Shown piece by piece: positions 38,253-49,174 of a DNA stretch of 64,000 nt; position 1 is the stretch's first letter, and each line of letters begins with the position of its first letter. The notes beneath the pieces are model-generated. The model did not search any database and was not told the origin of the DNA. It was given only the letters and a program-made list of their open reading frames with translations. Source of the stretch: Neobacillus sp. SuZ13 (lineage in GTDB: Bacteria > Bacillota > Bacilli > Bacillales > Cytobacillaceae); NCBI RefSeq assembly GCF_030123365.1, contig NZ_CP126107.1:1845501-1909500 (forward strand), read 5' to 3'. Position numbers and translations under genes: made by a program.

Positions 38253-39014
38253 GTGCTAGTTGCAGAAAGACAAAAAAAGATTGTGGACTTAGTTAATGAG
38301 CGGTTGAGTATTCGGGTCACGGAGCTTAGTAAAATTTTCTCCGTAACAGAAGAAACGATACGGCGTGATCTTGAAAAGCTTGAAAAAGATAATCTCTTAA
38401 TGCGCAGCCATGGTGGGGCAGTTAGTATTGAAAAGGATCAGGGGGAGACCTCTTATTTAGAAAGGGAAATCACTAACGCTGCCGAGAAAAAAGCGATCGC
38501 TGTAGAAGCGATTCGTTCTATCGAGCCAGGGGATCAAATCGTCTTGGACGCAAGTACAACGGCATGGTATGTGGCGAAGGAACTGCCTGATATGCCTTTA
38601 ACGGTTCTGACAAATTCGATAAAAGTCGCCATTGAACTTAGTAAAAAAGAACAAATCAAGGTGATCTCAACAGGGGGAATGCTGCTTTCACAATCTCTTT
38701 CATATGTCGGACCGCTTGCAGAACGTTCTCTGAGTATGTACCACGTAAATAAGGCGTTTCTTTCCTGTAAAGGGGTTCATTTAGAAAAGGGATTAAGTGA
38801 CTTTAATGAATCACAAGCCTTATTAAAAAAACAGATGATGGAAATTTCAGATGAAACCATCTTAATGGTTGACTCGAGTAAATTTGGAACACGAGCCTTC
38901 TCACAAATTGCACCTGTTTCCACCATCGACTGCATTATTACAGATTCGAATATAAATGAAGAAACTAGGAATGAACTGGAAGAGAAAAAGATAAAGCTAT
39001 TAATTGTAAACTAG
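38253..39014 (+). CDS. rhaR: DeoR-family transcriptional regulator of rhamnose genes
   Basis: Regulator of 253 aa. The N-terminal HTH contains RVTELSKIFSVTEETIRRDLEKLE and the HGGA segment; the C-terminal DeoRC sensor domain has LDASTTAWYVAKEL and STGGMLLSQSLSYVGP. Starts at GTG 38253 with GGAAGGGG upstream. In B. subtilis the DeoR regulator RhaR (YulB) represses the rha genes in the same neighbourhood, and the position after rhaA supports the name. The effector is expected to be a phosphorylated sugar. Confidence 0.82.
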   Translation: MLVAERQKKIVDLVNERLSIRVTELSKIFSVTEETIRRDLEKLEKDNLLMRSHGGAVSIEKDQGETSYLEREITNAAEKKAIAVEAIRSIEPGDQIVLDASTTAWYVAKELPDMPLTVLTNSIKVAIELSKKEQIKVISTGGMLLSQSLSYVGPLAERSLSMYHVNKAFLSCKGVHLEKGLSDFNESQALLKKQMMEISDETILMVDSSKFGTRAFSQIAPVSTIDCIITDSNINEETRNELEEKKIKLLIVN

Positions 39015-39166
39015 CAGGCCATCTCACGGTCTGTTTTTTTTATACACTTATAGAGTAAATAGAGGCATACTCTGTAAAAAAACAAATTGATGCTAGATCC
39101 AGATGGTTGACAAAAAATGAATTTTAAATAAAAATAATCGAAATGATTAATTAGTTATATACCAAT

Positions 39167-39210
39167 AAAAAATGACTATCAGTTGGTTTACATTTTGATA
39201 GTCATTTTTT
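39167..39210. terminator. Bidirectional terminator between rhaR and the phosphotransferase gene
   Basis: AAAAAATGACTATCA / TGATAGTCATTTTTT, a perfect 15-bp stem with a 14-nt loop and U-capable tails on both strands. A weaker hairpin (CAGGCC / GGTCTG with TTTTTTTT) lies right after rhaR at about 39018. Confidence 0.85.
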
Positions 39211-39224
39211 TACATTTATTTTAA

Positions 39225-40235
39225 TTACTTTTCACGGAATTTGATGAACTTGTCTTGATGTCTTAAAATCCATGAAATTCTTTGTGCAGCCTTACGAATA
39301 TACTTCTTTACCGTTTCAATAGTGTCAACCCCGTCCCAATAACGGCCGAGAAAATGGATAAAGACATCTAAACTTCGAAGCTGGATTAGAAAAAGAAGGG
39401 AATCAATTTCTCCTTCTGTCAGCTTAATCGTACTGCCATATCCTTTTAGAAAGGCAGTAATCTTTTTAAAAACAATGGTCTCATCCTCTTCATCATCTAT
39501 AAAATCGGACATAGCAACTGCAACTTCCATCACTCGTAAATCATGTGTAACAAATTCAAAATCAAGTATTGCGGAAATCTTTCCATCCCCACCCGAAAGA
39601 ATATTGGAAGCATTTAAATCTCCATGAACGAGCTGATGAGGAAGGCTTTTTAAAAACGGGACACTGTCTTGAAAGGAAACTAGTTGTTTATAGATTATTA
39701 ATAATTCTTGAGTTAACTCCACAAAGTCTTCTGGTGGATTGAGGGAAAAAACTTTAATCTGATCCAAAGAACATCTTGGGTGTGTACTATTAATATCATA
39801 ATACGGTCTGTATACTGGCGTTTGATTTACAATGACCTCGGCAAGTTCTGCAGTAAGTTGACCAGCCGCCTTACCAAATGAATAGATTTGATCTAAGTCT
39901 TCTAGGGCAGGATTCGTCCCATTGATAAATTTAAACACCCCCGCAAGATTTCCAGATTGAGTTTTGACAATGGTTTGCCCATCTATTGTTTTCATTGGTA
40001 CAGGAATGGAAAAGGAAAAGGGCCGTTCGATTAATGCTAATAATACAGCATGTTCATAGTTTACCTTGTCTTCATCTTGATGGGTTTGGTATATTCTCAG
40101 TACGTATTTCTCATTATTTGCCAGAATAAATAGGGTTGTATTGTTTTTCCCACTTGGCCCGGGAACAATCTCCCAATTCTCAAAAGGAAAGTACAAAGGT
40201 ACTATTTCTTCAATATATGATAAAATTTTTTTCAT
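39225..40235 (-). CDS. Phosphotransferase enzyme family protein (APH fold)
   Basis: Kinase-like protein of 336 aa with the catalytic loop LVHGDLNASNIL and the metal-binding ILDFEFVTHDLRVMEVA, as in aminoglycoside phosphotransferases, choline kinases and type II homoserine kinases. FVLRIYQTHQD-like lysine region near the N-terminus (YVLRIYQ). The substrate is unknown; the sequence looks closer to homoserine-kinase-II/CotS-like members than to resistance enzymes. ATG 40235 is used; TTG 40244 abuts AAAGGA. Confidence 0.82.
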   Translation of the reverse strand: MKKILSYIEEIVPLYFPFENWEIVPGPSGKNNTTLFILANNEKYVLRIYQTHQDEDKVNYEHAVLLALIERPFSFSIPVPMKTIDGQTIVKTQSGNLAGVFKFINGTNPALEDLDQIYSFGKAAGQLTAELAEVIVNQTPVYRPYYDINSTHPRCSLDQIKVFSLNPPEDFVELTQELLIIYKQLVSFQDSVPFLKSLPHQLVHGDLNASNILSGGDGKISAILDFEFVTHDLRVMEVAVAMSDFIDDEEDETIVFKKITAFLKGYGSTIKLTEGEIDSLLFLIQLRSLDVFIHFLGRYWDGVDTIETVKKYIRKAAQRISWILRHQDKFIKFREK

Positions 40236-40438
40236 CTTATTCAAAAATCCTTTTTTTTAAAAGAAGTCTATCACGTACAGGAACAAGAGGAAAGTATTTT
40301 TGAATAGGTAATTTGGAAAATCCTTGGAGATGAAGCTGTTCAAAACCATTTTGAAGGTTAACAAGTAAATTAAACCCGATGTGGAAATATGGTAAAATAG
40401 GATAATGTATCCATTTGGAACAGAGAGAAGGTGGCTTT

Positions 40439-41194
40439 ATGAAATCAAATGATAAATTCACAGGAAAAGCAGAGGTATATGCAAAATATCGTCCCAGCTA
40501 TCCTCCTGAATATATTGAATATTTAATTTCTGAAGCTATTTTAAAGGAAGATAGTATTATTGCAGATATTGGCTCCGGGACTGGAATATTTAGCAATCAG
40601 CTTCTTGAACGGGGATACTCAGTAATCGGAGTGGAGCCAAATGATGATATGAGAACAGTTGCGGAACAAAATTTGATGACGGATTCCCGTTTTATTTCCA
40701 TTAAGGGCACGGCTGAAAACACAACTTTAAATGATAATAGTATAGATCTAGTAACAGTAGCTCAGGCATTTCATTGGTTCGACATGGAGCTGTTCAAATT
40801 GGAATGTCAACGGATTTTGAAACAGGATGGTAGAGTGGCCCTTGTCTGGAATAGCCGAGATGGGTCAAGCGATATAAACAAGGAGAGTGCAGAGGTTTGC
40901 CAAAAGTACTGCCCAAATTTTAAAGGATTTAGCGGCGGTATCGAGGAAACTCCGATTGCATTTCAGCAATTTTTTAAAGATGGAAAGTATGATTTAAATT
41001 ACTTTCGCAATGACCTGCAATTTAATTTAAGTGGATTTTTGGGAAGATACTTATCCGCTTCCTATTCCCCAAAAAAGACCGACGAGGAATATCATCCCTT
41101 CATTACAGCATTATCAAATCTATTTGAAAAATATAGCAATCATGGGCAAATAGTTATTCCAAATATCACAAGAAGCTATTTGGGTAAAGTGTAA
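40439..41194 (+). CDS. Class I SAM-dependent methyltransferase
   Basis: Methyltransferase of 251 aa with motif I IADIGSGTGIFSNQLLERG, the acidic ribose ligand in VIGVEPNDDM and NSIDLVTVAQAFHWFD, as in the UbiE/COQ5-like and trans-aconitate-methyltransferase-like groups. The substrate is unknown. ATG 40439 has GAGAGAAGGTGG upstream. It is divergent from the phosphotransferase gene and convergent with the LysR gene. Confidence 0.85.
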   Translation: MKSNDKFTGKAEVYAKYRPSYPPEYIEYLISEAILKEDSIIADIGSGTGIFSNQLLERGYSVIGVEPNDDMRTVAEQNLMTDSRFISIKGTAENTTLNDNSIDLVTVAQAFHWFDMELFKLECQRILKQDGRVALVWNSRDGSSDINKESAEVCQKYCPNFKGFSGGIEETPIAFQQFFKDGKYDLNYFRNDLQFNLSGFLGRYLSASYSPKKTDEEYHPFITALSNLFEKYSNHGQIVIPNITRSYLGKV

Positions 41195-41273
41195 TTATTT
41201 AAATGATGACTATTTGTTAACTTTATAACAAAGTATTCTTCTTTTATAATAATGACAACAATGTAGTCAGTCA

Positions 41274-41310
41274 AAACGGGTCACGTAGAAGTAGTCTACG
41301 TGACCCGTTT
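41274..41310. terminator. Bidirectional stem-loop between methyltransferase and LysR genes
   Basis: A perfect 16-bp stem AAACGGGTCACGTAGA / TCTACGTGACCCGTTT with a 5-nt loop. T runs are short on both strands. Confidence 0.75.
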
Positions 41311-41317
41311 CACTCAT

Positions 41318-42202
41318 TCAATTATCTTTCCAGTCAAAGTTTTCGATAAAATTAACAAACGCCTTAACAACATTCCATTCCATAGCTTCCTTATGGTAAT
41401 ACATCCACGTTCTCCGCAAAATCGGATTTCCTTCTTGGTCTTTTAAGTGGACTTTGTTTAAGTCTTCTATCCCTTTAAGTACTCGACTAGACAAAATGCA
41501 ATAGCCTAAACCATTTATAACCATTTCCTTACATGGGTCTACTTGGTCGACTTCAATACTTATAAAGGGGGCTTCAGAAAAATTTTCAGCCCACCAATGA
41601 TCAATGACTGATTTTAATAAGTAATCCCCTCTATATTCAATTCTTGGAAGACGAGGGAGATCTTTCATATCAAACTCATTTTTTGAAGCAATGCAAATAG
41701 TTTCCTCGAACAATTGATATTTTGATAATCCCCGCCAGCCATAATCTCCACGGACAAAGCTGATATGAACGTCCTTATTATGAATAAGTTGAGTCACATC
41801 TCTGCTCCATCCCGTCGTTACTTTGAATTCAACATGCGGATATTGCATTTTAAATAATTTCAAAACATAGGGAAGTTCATAATTCGCAAAAAAATTGGAA
41901 ACCCCCAATTTCAACGTACCTACCACTTCATCACTTTCGTTATTACTCATATTTTGGACATTTTCTTTTATCTTCTCATAATGTGCTAGGGCCTCCTCAG
42001 CACAATGAACAAGGTATTCTCCTTGTGGGGTAAAATGCACACCCCTGCTTTCACGGGTTACGATTTTTACGCCTAGTTCTTCCTGCATATGCTTTAATCG
42101 AGTCGTTAATGCGGGTTGAGTAAGAAATAAGAGGCGAGCTGTTTTTGTTAGATTCTTTTGATGATAAAGCACCTTTAGTATTTCCCAATCACGGTAATCC
42201 AT
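41318..42202 (-). CDS. LysR family transcriptional regulator
   Basis: LysR-type protein of 294 aa: HTH in LTKTARLLFLTQPALTTRLK near the N-terminus, then a periplasmic-binding-like effector domain. ATG 42202 (MDYRDWEIL) has GGTGGA just upstream; ATG 42214 has no ribosome site. It is divergent from odhA with 169 bp between, so control of odhAB is plausible but unproven. Confidence 0.85.
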   Translation of the reverse strand: MDYRDWEILKVLYHQKNLTKTARLLFLTQPALTTRLKHMQEELGVKIVTRESRGVHFTPQGEYLVHCAEEALAHYEKIKENVQNMSNNESDEVVGTLKLGVSNFFANYELPYVLKLFKMQYPHVEFKVTTGWSRDVTQLIHNKDVHISFVRGDYGWRGLSKYQLFEETICIASKNEFDMKDLPRLPRIEYRGDYLLKSVIDHWWAENFSEAPFISIEVDQVDPCKEMVINGLGYCILSSRVLKGIEDLNKVHLKDQEGNPILRRTWMYYHKEAMEWNVVKAFVNFIENFDWKDN

Positions 42203-42371
42203 TTTTCCACCCATCTATCTGATATTAATATTTTTTATAAGTTAATATAATTTTTTAGCATTTTATTTATTTCAATTATTACATTATCCTTAACCTTAAG
42301 CAATTGAAAATTACTTATTAATTAATCTGAAATTAAACATATAAAGTAAGACAACAATGGAGGAATTGTGA

Positions 42372-45257
42372 ATGGGAGTCCAGAAAAACCAGCATAATCC
42401 ATGGCGGAAATTCAATGGTCCAAACCTTGGCTATGTAATTGAACAATACGAGCGGTATACGAACGGAGAAGAAGCTATTGATCCAAAATTAAGAGATCTT
42501 TTTATAAAATGGGGCTCACCATTGTCTTTTGAGTCAAATCATACCGAAGAAACCCCCAATAATGAATCTTTTAATCCTGGTAATTCCACAAATATTCAGA
42601 AAGTACTGAAAGTGGTAAAGCTGCTTGAGGACATTCGTTCAAACGGTCATTTAGCGGCAAACATGAACCCATTAAAGTGGAATCAACAAAATCAAGAGTT
42701 GTTTCAGCCCGAAAAATATGGGGTTAGTGAACAAGAACTGAAAGCGATTCCAGCAATCCTCGTATGGGAAGAGGCTCCTGTAGGGATACAAACTGCGTGG
42801 GATGCTATCAATCATTTAAAAAGTGTATATACCTCTACATTAGCCTATGAATTTAACCATGTGCACCAGATGGATGAACAAGCCTGGTTAACTCAAATGG
42901 TGGAGACAGGTTCCTTGCATCGATCTTTATCGAAAGAAGAGCAAACGAACTTGCTGCAGAGCCTAACAGAGGTTGAAGGATTTGAACAATTTTTGCATAA
43001 GACCTTTGTCGGACAAAAGAGATTCTCCATTGAAGGCGTAGATATGCTAGTACCAATGCTGAATGAAGCAGTGCACGAAGGCGTTGAGGATGGAGCACGA
43101 AATGTCGTGATTGGTATGGCGCATCGCGGCCGCTTAAGTGTCCTTTCACATGTGTTAAACAAACCATACAGCAAGATGTTCGCTGAATTTCAGCATTCGT
43201 CTGCTAAACAACAGGGTCCGTCAGAAGATTTAGTCGACATAAGTGAAGGCTGGACTGGAGATGTGAAATACCATCTTGGACGTAATCGATTCATGGAAGG
43301 TCCCGGTAATGTGCGCGCACGGATTACCTTAGCCAATAACCCGAGTCATCTTGAATTTGTTAATCCGGTAGTCGAAGGGTTTGCAAGAGCTGCCCAAGAA
43401 GAACGAAAAAATGCAGGTTACCCTAAGCAAGATGTGAATAGGGCGTTTGCCATTTTAGTTCATGGCGATGCAGCCTTTCCAGGCCAGGGGATTGTAGCGG
43501 AGACCCTGAATTTAAGCGGGTTAAAAGGATATAAAACAGGTGGAACGATCCATATCATTGCTAACAACATGGTTGGTTTTACAACCGATAGCCATGATTC
43601 TCGTTCAACGAGATACTCCAGTGACTTAGCAAAAGGATTTGAGATCCCGATCGTACATGTTAATGCGGACGATCCAGAAGCCTGTCTAGCCGCTGTTCGA
43701 CTTGCTTATCAATACCGTGCCAAGTTCCAAAAAGACTTTTTGATTGATTTAGTTGGATACCGTCGATTTGGCCACAATGAAATGGACGATCCAGCGGTCA
43801 CCCAACCGCAGGTATACAAAAAAGTTGTGAACCATCCAACTGTAAGAGCAGTGTATGCAAATCAGTTGAAAGAAAGAGGCATTCTCAATCAAGAAGATGT
43901 TGAGCTAATGAATCGCAGCGTACAAGAAATGTTGCAAGTGGAGTACGAAAAAGTGTCAGAGAAGAAGCAGAGTGAACACATTTCAGAAGTAGAGGTTCCG
44001 ATGGTAATCGCTAAAGGAATTCCATCGTTGGAAACAAGTGTCCCACTTGATACGCTTCGTGAAATAAACCAAGATTTGCTGAAATGGCCGGAAGGTTTTC
44101 ATGTTTATCCAAAATTAAAGCGGATTTTAGAGCGTCGTGGAACGGCACTAGAAGAGAACGGTAAAGTAGAATGGGCGGTAGCAGAGGTGCTGGCATTTGC
44201 GTCGATGTTAAAGGATGGTACGCCGATTCGTCTCACTGGCCAAGATTCAGAACGTGGAACGTTTGCGCAACGGCACATTGTACTGCACGACGCAGAAACA
44301 AACGAAACTTATTCTCCATTGCATAATCTTCCGCAAGCACAAGCATCATTTGCGGTTCATAATAGTCCGCTGTCAGAAGCAGCTGTTGTAGGTTTTGAAT
44401 ATGGATACAATGTATTTGCTCCTGAAACACTTGTCATGTGGGAAGCACAATATGGCGACTTTGCAAATACAGCGCAGCCACTCTATGATCAATTTGTTTC
44501 ATCTGCAAGGGCAAAATGGGGACAAAAATCAGGCCTTATTCTCCTGCTGCCTCATGGGTATGAAGGCCAAGGTCCGGAGCATTCCAGTGCCCGCCCTGAA
44601 CGGTTTTTACAGTTAGCGGCTGAAAACAACTGGACGGTTGCCAACCTGACAAGTGCGGCCCAATATTTTCATATTTTACGCCGTCAAGCCTCCATCTTAG
44701 GTTCAGAGTTTGTTCGACCATTAGTGATTATGACACCAAAGAGTCTGCTCCGTCACCCGATAGTTGCTTCTACTGGTACTGCTTTAAGCGAAGGTCATTT
44801 CCAAACCGTTTTGGAACAGCCTGAACTAGGAAAGTCGCCGGAAAAGGTAAGACGCTTAGTGTTAACAACTGGTAAAATGGCCATCGATCTGGCTGTAGAA
44901 ATCGACTCACAGAAAGAAAATCTAGAAGAGGTACACATCGCTCGAATTGAACAATTGTATCCATTTCCTGAGGAAAAAGTAGAAGCCATTATAAAGCGTT
45001 ACCCTAACTTAAAGGAAATTGTTTGGGTGCAGGAAGAACCGAAAAATATGGGTGCGTGGCATTATATCGCTCCAACTCTCTTTGAACTTGCATCTGGCAG
45101 ACTGACTGTCGGTTATATTGGGCGTCAAGAGCGTTCAAGTACAGCAGGCGGAGATCCAACCGTTCACAAAAATGAACAAGAACGGATTATCAAACAGGCT
45201 CTGAACTTTATTGAATCAAATAAATACTCAGAAACAAGAAATAGAACTAGTTTCTAA
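42372..45257 (+). CDS. odhA: 2-oxoglutarate dehydrogenase E1 component
   Basis: TPP-dependent E1 of 961 aa. It begins with the E1o N-terminal helix ([19 protein letters not shown]), has [11 protein letters not shown], the TPP/Mg site [19 protein letters not shown]...[10 protein letters not shown], and C-terminal [15 protein letters not shown] and [16 protein letters not shown]. It decarboxylates 2-oxoglutarate and passes succinyl to OdhB. odhB follows after 78 nt. The divergent LysR gene is the nearest regulator. Confidence 0.97.
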   Translation: MGVQKNQHNPWRKFNGPNLGYVIEQYERYTNGEEAIDPKLRDLFIKWGSPLSFESNHTEETPNNESFNPGNSTNIQKVLKVVKLLEDIRSNGHLAANMNPLKWNQQNQELFQPEKYGVSEQELKAIPAILVWEEAPVGIQTAWDAINHLKSVYTSTLAYEFNHVHQMDEQAWLTQMVETGSLHRSLSKEEQTNLLQSLTEVEGFEQFLHKTFVGQKRFSIEGVDMLVPMLNEAVHEGVEDGARNVVIGMAHRGRLSVLSHVLNKPYSKMFAEFQHSSAKQQGPSEDLVDISEGWTGDVKYHLGRNRFMEGPGNVRARITLANNPSHLEFVNPVVEGFARAAQEERKNAGYPKQDVNRAFAILVHGDAAFPGQGIVAETLNLSGLKGYKTGGTIHIIANNMVGFTTDSHDSRSTRYSSDLAKGFEIPIVHVNADDPEACLAAVRLAYQYRAKFQKDFLIDLVGYRRFGHNEMDDPAVTQPQVYKKVVNHPTVRAVYANQLKERGILNQEDVELMNRSVQEMLQVEYEKVSEKKQSEHISEVEVPMVIAKGIPSLETSVPLDTLREINQDLLKWPEGFHVYPKLKRILERRGTALEENGKVEWAVAEVLAFASMLKDGTPIRLTGQDSERGTFAQRHIVLHDAETNETYSPLHNLPQAQASFAVHNSPLSEAAVVGFEYGYNVFAPETLVMWEAQYGDFANTAQPLYDQFVSSARAKWGQKSGLILLLPHGYEGQGPEHSSARPERFLQLAAENNWTVANLTSAAQYFHILRRQASILGSEFVRPLVIMTPKSLLRHPIVASTGTALSEGHFQTVLEQPELGKSPEKVRRLVLTTGKMAIDLAVEIDSQKENLEEVHIARIEQLYPFPEEKVEAIIKRYPNLKEIVWVQEEPKNMGAWHYIAPTLFELASGRLTVGYIGRQERSSTAGGDPTVHKNEQERIIKQALNFIESNKYSETRNRTSF

Positions 45258-45335
45258 TTCCAATTCCGGAAAATCATTTAAGTAGAAATACTACTTTATA
45301 GAGGACTTACCAACAAACATAGGAGGATACACCAC

Positions 45336-46586
45336 ATGATTGAAATCAAAGTACCAGAACTGGCAGAATCCATTACGGAAGGAACCATCGCTCAATGGCT
45401 CATTAATATTGGTGATAAAGTAACCAAAGGAGATAGTGTGGTTGAGCTGGAAACTGATAAAGTTAATATAGAATTAAATGCCGATTACTCAGGTGTAGTT
45501 ACAAAGTTTTTAAAAGAGCCTGGCGATATCGTCGAAGTTGGCGATGTCATTGCGATTATCGAAGAGAATGCGGCGGCTGGAGCCACTCCGGCTGTTCCTG
45601 CTGCAGCTTCGGAAATACCAGTAGAAGAAACCTTAAATCAACCAAACACCCAACCCGAGCCAGAACTTCCAAAAGGCAATAGTCCAATTGCCTCACCAGC
45701 AGCGAGAAAATTGGCTAGAGAATTGGGAATCGATTTAACGCAAGTAAGCAGCCGGGATCCACTTGGCAGAATTAGACCAGAGGATGTAAAAGCATACACA
45801 CCGACACCTGTGGTTAAAGAAGAGCCAAAGGTGGAAAAGGCCAGCACCAAACCAGTCGTACAACAATTAGATGAAGAGTTCGACAAACCAGTTGAACGGG
45901 TGAAAATGACCCGCCGGCGTCAAACAATCGCAAAACGCCTAGTAGAAGTTCAGCATACAGCAGCGATGTTAACCACTTTTAACGAAGTTGATATGTCGGC
46001 TGTTATGGATTTACGCAATCAGCGTAAGGATGCTTTTTTTGAAAAACATGGTGTTCGTCTTGGGTTCATGTCATTCTTTACAAAAGCCGTGGTCTCAGCG
46101 TTAAAGCAATTCCCGCTTTTAAATGCTGAAATTCAAGGCGATGAATTGATTATCAAGAAGTTCTATGATATTGGAATTGCAGTTGCAGCACCAGAGGGTC
46201 TAGTGGTACCGGTTGTACGCGGTGCAAATCAGAAAAACTTTGCTGAAATCGAACAGGATATTAGTAATCTTGGTAAAAAGGCTCGTGATAATGCCCTTAC
46301 GTTAAATGATTTGCAAGGTGGTACATTTACCATTACAAACGGCGGAGTTTTCGGTTCGTTAATGTCAACGCCAATCTTGAATAGCCCGCAAGTAGGGATT
46401 CTCGGAATGCATAAAATCCAAACAAGGCCAATAGCGATTGATAAGGAACGAATGGAAAATCGCCCAATGATGTATATTGCCTTGTCTTACGATCATCGAA
46501 TTGTAGACGGCAAAGAGGCCGTTAGCTTCCTAGTTGCCGTGAAAGAATTGTTGGAAGATCCTACATCTTTATTGTTGGAAGGTTAA
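45336..46586 (+). CDS. odhB: Dihydrolipoyllysine-residue succinyltransferase (E2)
   Basis: E2 component of 416 aa: lipoyl domain with modified Lys42 ([10 protein letters not shown]), an Ala/Pro-rich linker, the E3-binding domain ([20 protein letters not shown], about residues 117-155) and the catalytic domain with His387 and Asp391 ([12 protein letters not shown]). It forms the core of the 2-oxoglutarate dehydrogenase complex; E3 is encoded elsewhere. AGGAGG precedes the ATG. Confidence 0.97.
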   Translation: MIEIKVPELAESITEGTIAQWLINIGDKVTKGDSVVELETDKVNIELNADYSGVVTKFLKEPGDIVEVGDVIAIIEENAAAGATPAVPAAASEIPVEETLNQPNTQPEPELPKGNSPIASPAARKLARELGIDLTQVSSRDPLGRIRPEDVKAYTPTPVVKEEPKVEKASTKPVVQQLDEEFDKPVERVKMTRRRQTIAKRLVEVQHTAAMLTTFNEVDMSAVMDLRNQRKDAFFEKHGVRLGFMSFFTKAVVSALKQFPLLNAEIQGDELIIKKFYDIGIAVAAPEGLVVPVVRGANQKNFAEIEQDISNLGKKARDNALTLNDLQGGTFTITNGGVFGSLMSTPILNSPQVGILGMHKIQTRPIAIDKERMENRPMMYIALSYDHRIVDGKEAVSFLVAVKELLEDPTSLLLEG

Positions 46587-46669
46587 TAACGCTAATCGTG
46601 CCCGGCGGAGTTGAAAAAGCGAGCCAATGGTAACGAATAGAAAGCGTGTTTTAATTTAATATTGAATAA

Positions 46670-46704
46670 AAATAGAGATGGGAGGAGTCCATCTCTATTT
46701 TTTT
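46670..46704 (+). terminator. Terminator after odhAB
   Basis: A 12-bp stem AAATAGAGATGG / CCATCTCTATTT with a 7-nt loop and a T run. Confidence 0.9.
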
Positions 46705-46802
46705 ATTATGGAGAATGGTCTGCTCAACAGTCTACAAACATATTCCAAAAAAGTCCGTACACAAATCAAAAAAATAGAGCACTATCGCTCTAATTACTGC
46801 TG

Positions 46803-46949
46803 GGCTATGATGATGGTATTGGCGTATGAATAGCTGCAGGGAAGTATATTGATTTGCAAATTACTCTTCCGGAGGCTGTAGAAGCTCAGATTACAGCACC
46901 TAAAAATACAAGAGTCATAGTAAATGGTGAATGGAAACGGACCTATTAG
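46803..46949 (+). pseudogene. Unidentified gene remnant (C-terminal tail)
   Basis: In one frame the sequence reads GYDDGIGV, a TGA, then IAAGKYIDLQITLPEAVEAQ, followed by ITAPKNTRVIVNGEWKRTY and TAG 46947-46949. It ends right at a small terminator-like hairpin (ACGGACCT / AGGTCTGT then TTTTTT). The amphipathic beta pattern resembles C-terminal beta-sandwich ends of glycoside hydrolases; a rhamnosidase would suit the neighbouring rhaD but this is speculation. Together with the odhB terminator it is what I see in the 552-bp gap before rhaD. Confidence 0.45.
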
Positions 46950-47007
46950 GTCTGTTTTTTATTCAATCGGAAGTAAACAAATTAATTTTGTGACAAAAAT
47001 GTTAATT

Positions 47008-47020
47008 AAACAAAAGTAAT
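47008..47020 (+). promoter_or_regulatory. Motif shared upstream of rhamnose genes (rhaD copy)
   Basis: AAACAAAAGTAAT, identical to 20867-20879 before rhaEW, 119 bp before rhaD. Followed by ATAT-rich promoter sequence. Candidate regulator site. Confidence 0.35.
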
Positions 47021-47138
47021 CAAAAATATAATTTTTGTTTATGTTGATTTATATTTGTTATCGAGTTATGATGAAATTGTAAAGAAGATAAATACACATA
47101 AATATAAAAACCAATTTTTATTAAGGGGGAGAATATAA

Positions 47139-47972
47139 ATGAGTATGACATTGAGAAATTTAATATATACAGCACCTTTTTTACAAGAAATGATTGAAGC
47201 AACTACTAACCTATACCGTTTAGGATGGGATGAACGTAATGGCGGAAATATTAGTTACCTTTTAAATGAATATGAAGTTTTACCTTATTTGGATGTTGAT
47301 AATGTTGTAAGAACAGTACCAATGAGTTTTGATGCCTCTGAGCTTGCAGGAAGATATTTTGCAGTAACAGGTTCTGGAAAATACTTCAAAAATGTTAAAG
47401 AGGATCCGGCTTCAAACCTGGGTGTGATTCGAATTGCAGCAGACGGCAAAAGCTACGAAATTCTTTGTGGGCTGGAAGATGGCGGTGTAGCAACAAGTGA
47501 GCTGCCAACACATTTAATGAATCATAAGAAGCGATTAGCAGCAGACAATAACCACCGCGTGATCATGCACTGTCACGCGACAAATTTGATTGCCATGACA
47601 TTTTCACATAGTTTGAAGGAAGAAGAATTTACAAAAACACTTTGGGAAATGTGTACAGAATGTATTGTTGTTTTCCCTGATGGTGTAGGCGTCATTCCTT
47701 GGATCATCCCAGGAACCAATGAAATTGGTGAAGCAACCGCAGAGAAAATGGAACATGTCCGCCTAGTAGTTTGGCCGCATCATGGAATTTTCGGTGCTGG
47801 CGCCACAATGGATGAAACCTTTGGTTTGATTGAAACAGCAGAAAAAGCGGCTCAGGTTTATACGATCGTTTGTGCACAAGGAGGGAAAAAACAAACGATT
47901 ACCGATCAGCAGCTTCAAGACCTTGCTGATGCCTTTAAGGTAGTTCCGCGGGAAGGAATTTTGCAATTATAA
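47139..47972 (+). CDS. rhaD: Rhamnulose-1-phosphate aldolase
   Basis: Class II aldolase of 277 aa, close in length to E. coli RhaD (274). Features are [26 protein letters not shown], zinc ligands in [12 protein letters not shown] and the third in [12 protein letters not shown]. It splits L-rhamnulose-1-phosphate to DHAP and L-lactaldehyde. This duplicates the aldolase half of rhaEW at 20.9 kb. AAGGGGGA is 8 nt before ATG 47139. An AraC-type regulator follows. Confidence 0.93.
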   Translation: MSMTLRNLIYTAPFLQEMIEATTNLYRLGWDERNGGNISYLLNEYEVLPYLDVDNVVRTVPMSFDASELAGRYFAVTGSGKYFKNVKEDPASNLGVIRIAADGKSYEILCGLEDGGVATSELPTHLMNHKKRLAADNNHRVIMHCHATNLIAMTFSHSLKEEEFTKTLWEMCTECIVVFPDGVGVIPWIIPGTNEIGEATAEKMEHVRLVVWPHHGIFGAGATMDETFGLIETAEKAAQVYTIVCAQGGKKQTITDQQLQDLADAFKVVPREGILQL

Positions 47973-47989
47973 ATATTTAATCAATCAAG

Positions 47990-48023
47990 AGGCATGTTCC
48001 TGTAATAGGGAGCATGCCTTTTG
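47990..48023 (+). terminator. Terminator after rhaD
   Basis: Stem AGGCATG / CATGCCT, extended by TTCC / GGGA with wobble, then TTTTG. Confidence 0.75.
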
Positions 48024-48102
48024 TAGATTAGTTGTTTTTTCAATTGGGGAATAAGAAATATGATATGATTTAGAGATAGAATTCAGAAAATAGGTGAATC
48101 AA

Positions 48103-49071
48103 ATGAATCTGGAACTTCTTGAGGAACTAATGGAAATAACAGATGAAGAGAGAACCATTCTTGAACAACGAAAAAAAGTAAGTAAAGAACTATATACCAA
48201 TAAGACAAATTTTATTATTGAAAGTGAAAAATTCCTCAGTAAAGATAAGATGATTATGGTTCGTAAGCACACAAGATTTGTGGATTTCCCTTTACATAAA
48301 CACGATTATATTGAAGTCAATTATGTCTATACCGGGGAATTGAATCAAATTGTGGGCGGCAGGCAAATTACCTTGAAAAAAGGAGAACTTCTCTTATTAA
48401 ATCAGCATATTGAGCATGAGATCACGGCCTGTGCCAAAGAAGATATTGTCATTAATTTTATCATTCGCCCTTCTTTCTTCGACTTTATTTTTTCCTTTTT
48501 AAGTTCTGAAAACATTGTCAGTGATTTTCTGATTAATAGCTTATATAACAACACTCAGAACGGCCAATTTCTTTATTATAAAGTTGCTGAAGTGCCGGCT
48601 ATTCAGGATATGATTGGAAAAATGATTGAGGAAATCATGCATCCTACTGCTTTCTCAGAGTCAACCATTAAACTTTATATGGGGCTTTTCTTGATTGAAC
48701 TCATTAAAAATTCCGATAAGGTGGAGAGAAAAGAAGAAGCATCTATTAATCATTATTTAGTAGTAGAGTCACTTAAGTATATTGAAGATCAGTTTAAGGA
48801 TGCCTCGTTATATGAATTAGCCGATCAATTGAAACAATCTCACTATGGTTTAAGTAAAACCATAAAAAAGGCCACATCCCACACATTCAAAGAGCTTCTT
48901 CAAGGGAGGCGACTTGTCAAAGCGAAAGAATTACTGGAAGGAACCGACATGGCGATTGCTTCGATCGTAGAGCAGGTGGGATATGATAATATCAGTTATT
49001 TTTACCGGATTTTTAAAGGGAAATATGGACTGACACCAAAGGAATACAGGAAGAGGATTCTCGGTGGATAA
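48103..49071 (+). CDS. AraC family transcriptional regulator
   Basis: Regulator of 322 aa: an N-terminal cupin-like sensor domain (HTRFVDFPLHKHDYIEVNYV; IVGGRQITLKKGELLLLNQ) and a C-terminal double HTH (LYELADQLKQSHYGLSKTIK; IASIVEQVGYDNISYFYRIF). It lies 130 bp after rhaD, like RhaR/RhaS-type activators of rhamnose use, so rhamnose response is likely. ATG 48103 (5 nt after AGGTGA) is preferred over GTG 48094. Confidence 0.85.
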   Translation: MNLELLEELMEITDEERTILEQRKKVSKELYTNKTNFIIESEKFLSKDKMIMVRKHTRFVDFPLHKHDYIEVNYVYTGELNQIVGGRQITLKKGELLLLNQHIEHEITACAKEDIVINFIIRPSFFDFIFSFLSSENIVSDFLINSLYNNTQNGQFLYYKVAEVPAIQDMIGKMIEEIMHPTAFSESTIKLYMGLFLIELIKNSDKVERKEEASINHYLVVESLKYIEDQFKDASLYELADQLKQSHYGLSKTIKKATSHTFKELLQGRRLVKAKELLEGTDMAIASIVEQVGYDNISYFYRIFKGKYGLTPKEYRKRILGG

Positions 49072-49096
49072 CCAAACGTTTTTGAAAGAATTTGAA

Positions 49097-49150
49097 ATAA
49101 AACAACGGAGAAGTTCCTCTTAAATAGAGGTTTTCTCCGTTGTTTTATTT
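49097..49150. terminator. Bidirectional terminator between AraC and IclR genes
   Basis: A 17-bp outer stem AATAAAACAACGGAGAA / TTCTCCGTTGTTTTATT encloses an inner stem CCTCT / AGAGG. T-rich on both strands. Confidence 0.9.
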
Positions 49151-49174
49151 TTCACCAGCTCTTTGTTATATTTG

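Noticed and set aside
39225..40235. Aminoglycoside resistance gene
   Set aside because: The APH fold is shared with many metabolic kinases and the sequence lacks marks of known resistance enzymes; chromosomal context is ordinary.
42853..45000. Several minus-strand and out-of-frame ORFs within odhA
   Set aside because: They lie wholly inside a well-conserved gene, with no initiation signals or family resemblance.
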